DNA from: Silurus meridionalis
Lineage: Eukaryota > Chordata > Actinopteri > Siluriformes > Siluridae
Length of the DNA stretch: 64,000 nt
Assembly (NCBI RefSeq): GCF_014805685.1
Contig: NC_060896.1
Coordinates: 19,237,777-19,301,776, forward strand
Direction of reading: 5' to 3'
Position 1 is the first letter of the stretch. Each line of letters opens with the position of its first letter. Of this stretch, positions 22,305 through 34,011 are shown in pieces. The notes beneath the pieces are model-generated. The model saw only the letters and a program-made list of their open reading frames with translations. It was not told the DNA's origin and did not search any database. The position numbers were made by a program, and so were the translations under genes.

Positions 22305-23692
22305 CGGGTCAAAGTGTTACAGAGCCTAGATTCAGGGAAGAGGTCAGACAGGGGCTCGGTGGTGGTGAAGAGGTGCTGAATGATTGGGCAACTACTGCAG
22401 AAGTGATAAGGGAGAATGCTGGAAAGGTACTTGGTGTGACATCTGGAAATAGAATGGAAGACAAAGAGACGTGGTGGTGAAATGAGGTAGTACAGGAAAG
22501 CATAAGGAGAAAGAGGTTAGCAAAACAGAATTGGGATGTGATGAGAAAAGTAGGCAGGAGTACAAGGAGATGCGGAAGCGGGTAAAGAGGGATGTGGCTA
22601 AAGCCAAGGAAAAGGCATATGAGGTGCTGTATGAGAAGTTGAAAGTTGGTAGAAGCATGGAGATGTTTAGATGTTAGAGTTTTTAACATGATTGTTTAAC
22701 AGGATTTTGGAAGGTGAGAGGATGCCTGAAGAATGGAGAAGAACAAGGGAGATGTGAAGACCTGCAGTAACTACAGGGGAATTAAGTTGATCAGTCACAC
22801 CATTAAATTATGGGAAAGATTAGTGGAAGCCAGGCTGAGAGTAGAGGTGACCATCTGTGAGCAGCAGTATGGTTTTATGCGGAGGAAGAGCACTGTGGAT
22901 GCATTATTTGCTTTGAGAATGTTGCTGGAGAAGTATAGAGAAGGGCAGAAGGAGTTGCATTGTGTGTTTGTGGAATTAGAGAAAGCGTACAACAGGGTGC
23001 CAAGAGAGGAGTTGAGGTACTGTATGAGAAAGTCAGGTGTGTCAGAGAAGTATGCGAGGGTGATGCAGGACATGTATGAGGACAGTGTGACAGCAGTGAA
23101 GTGTGCAGTAGGAACGACAGACTGGTTGAAGGTGGAGGTTGGACTGCATCAAGGATCGGCTCTAAGCCCTTTCCTGTTTGCAGTGGTGATGGACAGTAAT
23201 GGAGAGCGTGTTAGAGAAGTGAAGAAAAGAGTGCAGGCAGGGTGGAGTGGATGGAGAAGAGTGACAGGAGTGATTTGTGATAGAAGGGTAAAGGAAAGGT
23301 TATAGGACTGTGGTGAGACGTGAGATGATGTATGGTTTAGAGACAGTGGCATTGAGTAAAAGACAGGAGGTGGAGCTGGAGGTAGCAGAGCTGAAGATGT
23401 TAGGGTTTATTAGAGGGACAGCGCATGTAGGACGTTTTAGAGACAAGGTGAGGGAGGCGAGATTGAGATGGTTTCGACATGTGCAGAGGAGGGACATGGG
23501 GTATATCGGTAGGAGAATGCTGAGGATGGACCCACCAGGAAGGAGGAAAAGAGGAAGACCAATGAGGAGGTTAATGGATGTGGTGAAGGAAGCCATGCAG
23601 GTAGTTGGGTTGAAAGAAGCATATGTAGAGGACAGAGGGGTATGGAGACGGATGATCTGCTGTGGCGACCCCTAATGGGAGAAGCCGAAAGA
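22305..23692 (+). mobile_element. RTE-type LINE fragment, copy 1, catalytic centre deleted
   Basis: The + strand reads through the pre-RT linker (about 22330-22660) and RT: KNKGDVKTCSNYRGIKLISH, EQQYGFMRRKSTVDALFAL, GLHQGSALSPFLFAVVMD, then REVKKRVQAGWSGWRR, YGLETVALSKRQEVELEVAE and the tail LRWFRHVQRRDMGYIGRRML...WRRMICCGDP. These are hallmarks of fish RTE/RTEX LINEs. Directly after VVMD the expected FADD segment and following tens of residues are absent, so no active polymerase can be made. A 2-bp deficit near 23290 relative to copy 2 splits the frame (22733-23305 and 23310-23675). Confidence 0.85.
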
Positions 23693-24354
23693 AGAAGATA
23701 AAAAAAATAATTTTAATGTAAAAAAGACAGATATGAGTACTTAAATGCCAGGCAACTTTAATAGCAAGATTGAGGTTACACTGAATGTTATCATGCTGTG
23801 AACTGCCCATGTCCAACTAGTTTCCCTTCTTCATATTTAAAAACAGCTATATGCTGGTTTGTTAGCAACAGCCAGAATCAAGTTACATATTTAATTAATT
23901 TAGAGTCTTTTTGCACAATATTTAAATTTTAGGTGAGGATACATGATATATGTTAGATAAATTCGTTAAATAACGAAGACTACAGCAGAGGGCAGATCTT
24001 TTTCTTATAAAGCCCCACAGTAATGGAACAGCCTTCCAATCAGTGTTCGGGACTCAGACACAGTCTCAGTGTTCAAGTCGAGGTTGAAAACACATTTATT
24101 TAGTCAAGCCTTTTATCAGTAGATTTTTCTTAGGTAAAGGCTCAGATCTGGAGGGAACATGGATATAGAGTGTTTGGTGAACTGGTATATTTGTAAGCTG
24201 TCGTCCCCTCACATTCACACGTTCACTCAGGTTTGTTGACGGTGGTGTGGTGGGTCGTCTCTTATCCCAGAAATCCCTCATGTCTGTGTTACCTTCTGGT
24301 TCTCCCTTGTAATTATGCTGCCATAGCGAGTCTTGCCGGAGTCCAAACTGCACA
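22436..24354 (+). repeat. Tandem duplication unit 1 (1919 bp)
   Basis: It begins with GTGACAT (22436-22442) inside the LINE linker and runs to the same heptamer at 24355, where the LINE linker resumes abruptly. It contains most of the RTE fragment, about 290 bp of unique sequence and the first 370 bp of the reversed interspersed repeat. Confidence 0.9.
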
Positions 24355-24361
24355 GTGACAT
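23985..24361 (-). repeat. Teleost GCGCTTTT repeat, reversed copy B, cut by the duplication junction
   Basis: Identical to the start of copy C (25903 onwards) but stops at CACAGTGACAT, where LINE sequence takes over. It matches the 3' half of copy A in reverse. Confidence 0.85.
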
Positions 24362-25612
24362 CTGGAAATAGAATGGAAGACAAAGAGACGTGGTGGTGAA
24401 ATGAGGTAGTACAGGAAAGCATAAGGAGAAAGAGGTTAGCAAAACAGAATTGGGATGTGATGAGAAAAGTAGGCAGGAGTACAAGGAGATGCGGAAGCGG
24501 GTAAGAGGGATGTGGCTAAAGCCAAGGAAAAGGCATATGAGGTGCTGTATGAGAAGTTGAAAGTTGGTAGAAGCATGGAGATGTTTAGATGTTAGAGTTT
24601 TTAACATGATTGTTTAACAGGATTTTGGAAGGTGAGAGGATGCCTGAAGAATGGAGAAGAACAAGGGAGATGTGAAGACCTGCAGTAACTACAGGGGAAT
24701 TAAGTTGATCAGTCACACCATTAAATTATGGGAAAGATTAGTGGAAGCCAGGCTGAGAGTAGAGGTGACCATCTGTGAGCAGCAGTATGGTTTTATGCGG
24801 AGGAAGAGCACTGTGGATGCATTATTTGCTTTGAGAATGTTGCTGGAGAAGTATAGAGAAGGGCAGAAGGAGTTGCATTGTGTGTTTGTGGAATTAGAGA
24901 AAGCGTACAACAGGGTGCCAAGAGAGGAGTTGAGGTACTGTATGAGAAAGTCAGGTGTGTCAGAGAAGTATGCGAGGGTGATGCAGGACATGTATGAGGA
25001 CAGTGTGACAGCAGTGAAGTGTGCAGTAGGAACGACAGACTGGTTGAAGGTGGAGGTTGGACTGCATCAAGGATCGGCTCTAAGCCCTTTCCTGTTTGCA
25101 GTGGTGATGGACAGTAATGGAGAGCGTGTTAGAGAAGTGAAGAAAAGAGTGCAGGCAGGGTGGAGTGGATGGAGAAGAGTGACAGGAGTGATTTGTGATA
25201 GAAGGGTAAAAGGGAAAGGTTATAGGACTGTGGTGAGACGTGAGATGATGTATGGTTTAGAGACAGTGGCATTGAGTAAAAGACAGGAGGTGGAGCTGGA
25301 GGTAGCAGAGCTGAAGATGTTAGGGTTTATTAGAGGGACAGCGCATGTAGGACGTTTTAGAGACAAGGTGAGGGAGGCGAGATTGAGATGGTTTCGACAT
25401 GTGCAGAGGAGGGACATGGGGTATATCGGTAGGAGAATGCTGAGGATGGACCCACCAGGAAGGAGGAAAAGAGGAAGACCAATGAGGAGGTTAATGGATG
25501 TGGTGAAGGAAGCCATGCAGGTAGTTGGGTTGAAAGAAGCATATGTAGAGGACAGAGGGGTATGGAGACGGATGATCTGCTGTGGCGACCCCTAATGGGA
25601 GAAGCCGAAAGA
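24355..25612 (+). mobile_element. RTE-type LINE fragment, copy 2, catalytic centre deleted
   Basis: Same sequence as copy 1 but with the frame restored near 25207, giving one 314-codon frame (24651-25595). It runs from KNKGDVKTCSNYRG to WRRMICCGDP with the identical internal deletion after FAVVMD. The missing FADD block means it is not a functional RT despite the long open frame. It lacks the LINE part upstream of 22436 because the unit starts there. Confidence 0.85.
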
Positions 25613-26277
25613 AGAAGATAAAAAAAATAATTTTAATGTAAAAAAGACAGATATGAGTACTTAAATGCCAGGCAACTTTAATAGCAAGATTGAGGTTACA
25701 CTGAATGTTATCATGCTGTGAACTGCCCATGTCCAACTAGTTTCCCTTCTTCATATTTAAAAACAGCTATATGCTGGTTTGTTAGCAACAGCCAGAATCA
25801 AGTTACATATTTAATTAATTTAGAGTCTTTTTTTGCACAATATTTAAATTTTTAGGTGAGGATACATGATATATGTTAGATAAATTCGTTAAATAACGAA
25901 GACTACAGCAGAGGGCAGATCTTTTTCTTATAAAGCCCCACAGTAATGGAACAGCCTTCCAATCAGTGTTCGGGACTCAGACACAGTCTCAGTGTTCAAG
26001 TCGAGGTTGAAAACACATTTATTTAGTCAAGCCTTTTATCAGTAGATTTTTCTTAGGTAAAGGCTCAGATCTGGAGGGAACATGGATATAGAGTGTTTGG
26101 TGAACTGGTATATTTGTAAGCTGTCGTCCCCTCACATTCACACGTTCACTCAGGTTTGTTGACGGTGGTGTGGTGGGTCGTCTCTTATCCCAGAAATCCC
26201 TCATGTCTGTGTTACCTTCTGGTTCTCCCTTGTAATTATGCTGCCATAGCGAGTCTTGCCGGAGTCCAAACTGCACA
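24355..26277 (+). repeat. Tandem duplication unit 2 (1923 bp)
   Basis: It repeats unit 1. The only differences I found are four length changes in short homopolymer-like runs (net +4), and no substitutions. It ends at GTGACAT (26278-26284), beyond which the interspersed repeat continues uninterrupted. Confidence 0.9.
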
Positions 26278-26340
26278 GTGACATTAACTTTCATACAACA
26301 ATAAGGACACTTAATAATCCATATCCTTCTCTTCCTGTCA

Positions 26341-26378
<38 letters not shown>

Positions 26379-26866
26379 AACATGCTCCTGAGGCTCCAGT
26401 GACCACTGTTCCTGCCCCTCTCCCCTTCCCTCTTCCCACTTTGTTCAGGCCTGCCTCTGGATAGTGTTCTCTTCGACTGGAGGCCACTCTGTGCAGCTTG
26501 GGATGGTTTCTCATCAACGCCTTGGGTGGTTCCATGAAATTCCGGAGTAAGAACGGGAGCTTTCAGGATGGATTGGACTGTAGTTAATGTCAACAGTATC
26601 CATCGTATATCTGCTACAAATGGACATTCGGTGCAACCCAGATGAGGATGGGTTCCCTCTTGAGTCTGGTTCCTCTCAAGGTTTCTTCCTTATGCCATCT
26701 CGGGGAGTTTTTCCTTGCCACAGTCATCACCGGCTTGCTCATCAGGGACAAACTGAACAAAAGAACATATTCACTTTTAATCACCACATTATCTGTGTAA
26801 AGCTGCTTTGAGACAATGTTCATAGTTAAAAGCACTATACAAATAAAATTAATTGAATTGAATTGA
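25903..26866 (-). repeat. Teleost GCGCTTTT repeat, reversed copy C (nearly full)
   Basis: Reverse complement of copy A from its CAGCAGAGGGCAGATC region to AAGCACTATACAAATAAA and the TTGAATTGAATTGAA end. It contains a CT microsatellite (about 26347-26378), corresponding to the GA tract of copy A. Confidence 0.85.
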
Positions 26867-28335
26867 ATAAATAGCTACTAAAAAACCCAGACCTGAGTGT
26901 TTTGGTGGATGGCATTAATAGTGATGCTTTCAAATGCTGTTGCTGAGGCAGTGTGCGGTTTATGACGCAGCCTGAAGGACCTGACTTAGAGCTACTGTTT
27001 AAAAGTATTATTATTATTAGTAGTAGTAGTAGTAGTAGTAGTTGCAGTAGTAGTAATTTTATTTTTATGATTATGATTATGATCATTATTATTGCATAGT
27101 TTAATGTACATGCTGCTGCTAATACAACACAGTGACCTTATGGTAACAATGTTTTACAGAGAACATTCCCATAATATTCCAATAATCCTATTTTTTTTCC
27201 TATAAATCATCAATGATTTGGAGAATCTAACCATTATTATGTGCTACAGCACTGCTCTTGATGGAGGTACTGGGTAGATTAAGAGCAAAACTCTAGTCTT
27301 CTTTAAAAATCCTGATAATCATTTGTCTTTAGTCCTAATGCTGAAATGATAAAGATTTATTTTTTTGTTTTTAGACCTGGCCGTCTTATTTTGCTGCATT
27401 GAATCCACAAACTACTGACCTTTGATTACTACAATTTTGATAATATGCTAATTGTGACTATGTAAGGAATAGACCACAAGAATGCAAGGTAAATAGGTAA
27501 ATGATGGGTTGGTAAAATTCCTTTACCAAACTGATTTTAATTTTTTTTCCCATAAGAACAAATTGTAAATCACATATTTAGATTTTAACACTGATATTTA
27601 TATTAATTGAACAACACACCATGAATTCAGTTTACACTAAAATCTGTAGCTCTAAAGAACTGTTTCCCATGATCAGTAAATTTAGTTCTAGGTTTACATC
27701 TGATTGTTACATACCTTGTACATACCTTGCCAATTGACACTGCCTCAAAGTAGCTTTACAAATATAAAGAGGATATAAAGTTTCATAAAATAATGAATAA
27801 GTTTAGTGCCTATAAGTTTGTTCCCACTGCAGGGGGCACAAGTACAAGTCTCACTCATGCACAGCTATATGGTCTAACCTGGACGCTAGGTGGCCCCAAA
27901 TCACCACTTACTGTTCGTATTTGCTTTTTAATCCTACAACTTTGTATGGAAAAGCACGTGTCCAAATGTACTTGTTTTACCTTTATATGTCTGAAAGGTT
28001 TAGGATTAAAAACATTTGCTAACATATAAGGACCACTTTGTTATTGTGCATACAGTGTATATAGGACTAATAGGCCAGAACTGTTAAATATGATTTGTTT
28101 TTTATAAAGTTGACTGTTGACACAGGTTTTGTCTAGATTGGGTATATGACTGGTTACTATTGCAATAGGTAATTTAGTTAAGCTTGTGGTATTCAGATAC
28201 AAATATCTCAGTCAGGGTTTTTTTTTCTTTACTGAAAAGTAATTAACATTGAAAATTGGAACAAAACTGCTCAGGATATTTTGTAATGCTGGGAGTATTC
28301 CATGATGGTTGTGTGAGAGGCATATGTGGCTTTAT
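26867..28335. other. Intergenic, no gene seen
   Basis: Contains TAT/AGT trinucleotide runs (about 27004-27052) and a short fragment resembling the GCAGCTTTACA repeat (about 27715-27765). No protein-like frame. Confidence 0.45.
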
Positions 28336-28650
28336 TGTTTACACCGAGTATAGCGGCAACCTATAGCCGCTGAGAGGCTAAGCAGCAGGACAAACTCTGA
28401 CACGTTTTGTTTCTCAGCATTTAAAACCATGTAGATTTATTGATGTTATGTTTAAAGTCCGTAAGAGAAAACACTGTAGACCCGTTAAGAATTATTAAAA
28501 CGTTCAACAGAAAGTAAGCGTTCCCACCAACTCACCCCCCTCTCTATGCAACTTCAAACAGGAAAACACTAATTACGTAAATACCCACTTACACCTGTGC
28601 GAACAACATATCCGGAAATAAACCTGTAATAAATCACCAACACAATCAAA
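28336..28650. repeat. Repeat shared with 48030-48230
   Basis: CATGTAGATTTATTGATGTTATG, GTAGACCCGTT, TTCAACAGAAAGTAAGCGTTCC and AAACAGGAAAACACTAATTACG recur in the same order and orientation at 48030-48230. It lies just beyond the 3' end of the Pao pol gene, so it could be a terminal repeat of that element, but no full LTR pair was established. Confidence 0.6.
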
Positions 28651-28893
28651 ATACAATATAAACAATATGCAAATTTCATAACTCATTGTTGTACATTATT
28701 TCTTTTTTTTTTTATATACTTGAAAATATGAAATGTGTGTGTGCACGTGTGTGCATTCAGAAAACTCAAATGTTTATTTAGTTCATCCTTGAAGCAGAGT
28801 AAAGTGTATGTCTACGTCTAGTATAAGTCAGTAAAGTCAGTCGTCAGTCATTTAATCAAGTCTAAGTCAAGTCAAAGGGTCAGTTGAGAGCTC

Positions 28894-29127
28894 TCAAATG
28901 TCACTGTTATAGTTAGTCTTTAAATTCCTCAACTTCAAGAATACAACAAATGTTGGTAATTGGCCTGGCATGCAGGTACTCATAGTTTTGATTTTAACTT
29001 GCTGTGTGAATCCTTTTTTGTCCTCTATTGTGTGAACAATCTTGCCCATGATCCAAGAACTTCTAGGTGCATTATCGTCCACTACCAGTACAACATCTCC
29101 CACCTGAAGGTTGTGTGTCTTTACCAT
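28894..29127 (-). pseudogene. Pao integrase C-terminal domain (DUF5641-like)
   Basis: Reads HNLQVGDVVLVVDDNAPRSSWIMGKIV...KGFTQQVKIKT, the beta-barrel-like domain that closes BEL/Pao polyproteins. It is an isolated frame because upstream integrase is frameshifted. Confidence 0.8.
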
Positions 29128-29199
29128 CCACTTTTGGCATTCTTGTAGAAGAGGTAGATATTTACCAATCCATTGTTTCCAAAATAGGTTAGCTAAATA

Positions 29200-30000
29200 T
29201 TCAATTTAAGGCCATCGTCGACAGGCATACACATCATCCTGTGATGAAGAAGAAGATCATTTGGTGTTAAAGTTTCCAAGTCGTTGGGATCCAAAGATCA
29301 TCTTGTTATGGGTCGATTATTAAGAATGGATTCTATTTCACACAAGAATGTTTGAAATCCCTCTTCATCCAGACTTTGGCCTCAAAGAATGGAATTCAGT
29401 ATTTTCTTTATTGATCTGATGAGCCTTTCCCAGATCCCTTCATGATCCAGTAGGAGGATTGAAAGTTAATTTTATCTTCTTTTGAAGAACATTGTTAATC
29501 TGATTGTGATTCCAATTTTGTATCGCCTCCTGTAATTCACGCTCAGCCCTGACAAAGTTTGTTCCATTATCTGAAAGTATTTCAGCCACTTGTCCTCATC
29601 GAGCAATAAAACATCTTAGTGCATGAATAAATGAATCTGTGTCCAGTGATGCGATCATTTCAATGTGTGTTTAAGGTGGTTCTTCCTCGCTTCACCTCAA
29701 AAGGGCCGAAACAGTCTACTCCCACATGAGTAAAGGGTGGTTTGTCTGGTAAAACTCAATCTTGAGGCAAATCAGCCATCTGCTGATGTCCTGCAATTCC
29801 ATTGAACCTTCTGCATGCAACACATTTTGATAGAATTCTTCTTATAGTTGCACTCGCTCCAGGGATCCAATAACGCTGTCGAAGTGTGGCCAACATGAAG
29901 TTCCGTCCACTGTGTCCTACTTCTTCATGAATTTTTTTTGCAGAATCAAGTTGAAAATATGCAAGTCTTTAACCAATATGATTGGGTGTTTAGAGTCTTA
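29200..30000 (-). pseudogene. Pao integrase catalytic region, frameshifted
   Basis: Shortened by stops, but the DDE residues are readable in different frames: D in VGVDCFGPF (about 29700-29725), D in LSDNGTNF (about 29557-29580) and E in WERLIRSIK (about 29405-29435), with the zinc-binding end upstream (CVACRRFNGIAGHQ). Confidence 0.7.
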
Positions 30001-30366
30001 GGGAATCAATGCTTTATCAAGATGCCCACCAACCCTGATGATTTCAGACTGCAAAATTGGATTAAGACTATAGAGCGGACTATTTCGCTTGACTACTCCA
30101 TTCTTTTGTAGACTTGTCAGTTCCTCAGACAATCCCTTTCCTTAAGGAAAGTCGGATAATTTCCATTTTAGCCTTCTCCAATTCTTCCAAAGAAAGCAAG
30201 TCTCTACACAGAGCAAATTTGAACTTCTGCATTTCTTTATTAATAGTCATCCTTTGTTGATTTGGATCTGCACCAGGGCGAACAAGATTAGTCTGTAGTT
30301 GTTTCCTTTCCTTGCTAAGATCCATCAAGATTCTTTTTAGACGAAGGATCCATGCTAAGTCGAATC

Positions 30367-31692
30367 CAACAAGGGAAGTACTGAATTTGACAAAGATTTT
30401 TATTTTTAACATAAATAAGCCGCACCTGTCTACACTGAAACGAATGAACTTTACACAGGCTTTAACGAAAGACACTAAATGCAATATGTTGCGTTTCTAT
30501 TAGGAGCATAGCGGTATTTTGGGAATAGCCTGCCACTGCATTCTTCCGCTATTACTGCGTGTGTGTAAGACTGAGGATTATGTTCTTATTATTTTCTGAT
30601 GCTCATTTCTAAGTTTCTTTGACTAACCCATAACGCTGTTGCCAAGAAAAATAAAAAAGCACGAGTTTTGGAAACCTGTCTGTGCTTATATGATTTCTGT
30701 TGCAAGTGGAGTTTTAGTGAGCTCTCCCTTCACCCAGACTCAACGCACTACAACGGCTTGTATCTAAACAGTAGCCTACCAAGAAAGTCATTGTTCACTG
30801 TCTTCCTCCTTCCTTTCACAAATACAGTGGTGCCTTGACCTACGAGTGCATTAATTTACAAGTTTTCCGAGGTACGAGCGGTCACTTGGGAGATTTTTTT
30901 TTGCTTTGTTACGCGAGCAAAAAATTGAGGTACGAGCTCGAGACGCCACTGCTAGATGGCGAAGCGAAGCCAGAAAGCGAATATTGTGACGAAAATTTAG
31001 ATAAGCAAAGAAGAAAAAGTACAAATTTTAAAAGTTTAGGGATACGTAGTGTACAGGAGTGATAGTAAAAAACAAGTTTTCCCTCCGCCGCCACCTATCG
31101 CCTCTTCCCCCCCTCCACCCACACACACCCCCCACCGGCGTTTTCGTTAGCTCAAGTCGTCTCATCTCCAAGGAAAATACACTGAATAAAACCTTATTAT
31201 ATCTTAACATACTCTTTCTATTATGTTTTTATACAAGATTTGTTATTTAGAAATGTATTTTCCAATTTAATAACATGAAACAAAAACGGGGTGTCATTTT
31301 GAGGGTTGGAACGGATTAATGCCATTTAAGCATTTTCAATATGGAAAACCGATTTGATGTGCGAGCAAATTGAGATACGAGCTCGTCCGAGGAACGAATT
31401 AAACTCGTAGGTCAAGGTACCACTGTATTTCTCTGGGGAGTTTATCTTTTGTCATCGTCGTGCGCCACCAGTGAAGTTTTTCTCCCGAAGCCGTGCAGCT
31501 CAGAACACAGGTGAGGTGCGTTTTTTTCGTTTCCATTCGGAAATTTCATTGGTCTAATGTTACGTCGCTTAGTTTTTTTGGCTTGAAGTTTGTGAAACCA
31601 GGAAAAACCCGTAAATAAGCCGCTTCGTTGTTTAAGCCACGGGTTCAAAACGTGGGAAAAAAGTAGCGGCTTATAGTACGAAAAATACGGTA
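30367..31692. mobile_element. Probable pogo-like MITE inserted in the Pao element
   Basis: The right end reads AAGTAGCGGCTTATAGTACGAAAAATACGGTAA, a terminus of the CGTATTTTTCG...TATAAGCCGC type; a related AATAAGCCGCACCTG lies near 30413. Pao coding sequence stops near 30367 and resumes near 31692. The left terminus is unclear, so the start is approximate. A second MITE is nested inside. Confidence 0.5.
30825..31425. mobile_element. Complete Tigger-like MITE (601 bp)
   Basis: CAGTGGTGCCTTGACCTACGAG at the left is mirrored by CTCGTAGGTCAAGGTACCACTG at the right, with TA on both sides (30823-30824, 31426-31427). There is no transposase. It lies inside the pogo-like MITE, which lies inside Pao. 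Confidence 0.9.
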
Positions 31693-31693
31693 A

Positions 31694-31978
31694 TTAAAAG
31701 AGACGTAATACAGAATCAGATTCTTCTTTGACCTCTACCATGTTTACCAAAGTACTTCCTTTGAAGTAAGACAAGATTGCATCCCTGTTGGTGGGATCCA
31801 TTGGCCATTCTTGTGGTTGAACTAGATATGTGGGACCATAAATCCACATCTCATTCTTTAAGAACGAATCTACTTTCACTCCTCTAGAAGCCAGATCTTC
31901 TGGATTGCTTGAAGAATTCATGTACCTCCACTGTGATACGTCAGAAGCCCTCAAAATTTCAGACACTCTATTAGCCAC
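31694..31978 (-). pseudogene. Pao RNase H / linker fragment
   Basis: Reads WRYMNSSSNPEDLASRGVKVDSFLKNEMWIYGPTYL, matching the conserved NPADxxSRG...W..GP block of BEL/Pao polyproteins. Sequence between it and the RT (31980-32380) is Pao-derived but stop-laden. Confidence 0.75.
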
Positions 31979-32382
31979 AAAGCACTTAAATCTTGAGGTC
32001 TTATTTTGAAGGTATTTGAGTACTAAAGTGCTGTCAGTTCAAAAAAATGATCTTGAGGTATCTTGAGTTCTTTCATCCATATCTTATCAATTCGACTAGC
32101 AAGTGTAGCAGCTGTAAGTTCCAAGCGAGGGAATGTAATGGGTTAATGGTGTAACTCTTGCCTTGCTTACCAGAAGAGTAGAATTTGCCAGTTTTTGGTC
32201 ATTATGAAGCAGCAGATAGGATACCACACTGTATTGTTGCTCGCTTGCATAAAAAAAAAAAATTACGCATTTGAGCAGATTTTACTTCTCCAAACCCATC
32301 AGGCTTCAAACATCATTTGACCTTAAAACTCTCCAAGCGATGCAAATCATCCAGCCAGTTCACCCAATGCTGAACCTACATC

Positions 32383-33030
32383 CTACACCGGAGGAATAAC
32401 ATTGTCCCATTCTATTCCCTCTCTACAAAGATCTTGCAGTATCCTCTTGGCAGACAGAATCACAGGTGACAAGAACCCCAGTGGATCATAAATAGAGCTT
32501 ACCACTGAGAGAATTCCTTGCCTTGTAAGAGGTCTATCCTTGACTACCACTTTGAAATGAAAGGCATCTGATTCAGCACACCATTGCACTCCCAATGCTC
32601 TTTCAAGTGGCAAAGTGTCACTAACCAAGTCCAAATCCTTTACCTTCTTCTCTCTGTCCTTTTCAGGTACAGCACCCAATACAGCACGGCTGTTACTCAT
32701 CCAATTTGTTAAATGAAATCCTCTATCTGCACACATATTAGTGAGATCCTTGTACAGCTGCACAACATCTGATTCAGAAGGTACAGAAACTAGACAGTCA
32801 TTCACATAGAAATTATTAAAAACAACATCAAGTGTCTTGGAGTCAAATAGATCCTTTTGATTCATTGCACATTTCCTCAATGCAAAATTTGAGCAACTTG
32901 GTGATGATGTAGCTCCAAATAAGTGCACCAACATTCTGTATTTCTCTAGATTGCCATTTACGTAACCTTCTGGCCACCACAGAAATCTCAAGAGTTTACA
33001 ATCTTCTGGGTGAACTCGGACTTGGAACAT
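32383..33030 (-). pseudogene. Pao reverse transcriptase core
   Basis: A 215-codon frame with DCKLLRFLWWPEGYVNGNLEK, LVHLFGATSSPSCSNFALRK, FYVNDCLVSV and SIYDPLGFLSPVILSAKRIL. The catalytic YxDD has lost its first Asp (YVND, about 32797-32808), which should abolish polymerisation. The frame starts in mid-domain after a frameshift with the piece at 33090-33299. Confidence 0.85.
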
Positions 33031-33089
33031 GGAACATGGATTCGATGTCGGCCATCAGTGTGACAGGTTCCAGTATAAAGTATCTAGTA

Positions 33090-33474
33090 TTAGACAAGCA
33101 CGCTCACTAAAGAACTAGTTAAAACCAGACCTTGCAGAAGCATTTGATTCAGTGATGTACCCTGATAAGAATCTCTACAATCAAACACCACCCTGATCTT
33201 TTGCTTTTTGGGGTGATATACACCATGATTGGGTATAAACCACAGACGTCCATCACATCTCTTCAGTTCAGACCAGGTACCCTTTCTTATGGATGGCATC
33301 CTCCATAAAGGTGGTATAATCTACATGAAAGGAAGAATTTACTTTAAACTTCCTTTGAAGAGTTAAAGCATGTTGTTCTGCAATTCTCCTGTTCCTAGGC
33401 ATGACCACTTCAGCATCTCTGAATGGTAGACCGACGCAATAATGACCATTAATCAATTTTGCTGAATAAGACAT
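33090..33474 (-). pseudogene. Pao RT N-terminal pieces
   Basis: Two overlapping frames: 33474-33268 (SAKLINGHYCVGLPFRDAEV, RRIAEQHALTLQRKFKVN) and 33299-33090 (LKRCDGRLWFIPNHGVYHPK, VVFDCRDSYQGTSLNQMLLQ). They are one domain split by a frameshift near 33285. Confidence 0.8.
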
Positions 33475-34011
33475 ATAATAAACTGTTGATCCTCCTTTGA
33501 CATTCCTGTCTGTTCTTCATGAGCAGTTTCAGGAAAATCAACCTTGAACTGCTGCTTCCACAACTCCTCCAACTGCATTTCTGTAATCTAGGGCTGGGCC
33601 ATATGTCCTAAAAAATTTAATCCCCGATTTTTTCACAAAAAATCCGATTTGCGATTTAAATCGATTTTTTCCCCCCTGCTTAAAATCAATCTGAATATGA
33701 CAAAGTAAATGTTCAAAAAAAGTTTTAACTTTATTCAATAAAGTTTATTTACCCTTCTGGGATTATAACCCACTTTGGATTAAAGTGCAATCAGAAACAA
33801 GGCCCTGCCATTGTAAATTGTGAAAAAAAAAACGTAACATAAAATGTAACACAACATAAAACTTTATCATACAGAAATTAAGTTTTCTTTAAACACAAGT
33901 TTAACATCTTGCTATTCAGCAGATTGGAGGTAGTTCAACAGCATTAAATATCAGTGCATGAGAGCATAAGGTGCATATTTGTTGTGCAGTTTGAACATCC
34001 TTTCTTTTCTT

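Larger units (their letters stand above)
28894..33540 (-). mobile_element. BEL/Pao retrotransposon pol remnant, interrupted by nested elements
   Basis: Minus-strand pieces lie in Pao order. Start of RT at 33474-33090: SAKLINGHYCVGLPFRDAEV, HHGVYHPKKQKIRVVFDC-type block. RT core at 33030-32383: LLRFLWWPEGYVNG, LVHLFGATSSPSCSNFALRK, YDPLGFLSPVIL. RNase H region at 31978-31694: NPEDLASRGV. Integrase at about 30000-29200: VGVDCFGPF, LSDNGTNF, WERLIRSIK. C-terminal domain at 29127-28894: LQVGDVVLVVDDNAPRSSW. Stops and frameshifts lie between pieces, and the polymerase motif is YVND instead of YVDD. Gag, protease and LTRs were not identified. Confidence 0.85.

Noticed and set aside
22309..22689. 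126-codon minus-strand frame
   Set aside because: Shadow of the RTE coding strand; no stop because the sense strand is purine-rich.
23300..23816. Minus-strand frames of 61-98 codons in the RTE tail
   Set aside because: Antisense shadows, repeated identically in the second duplication unit.
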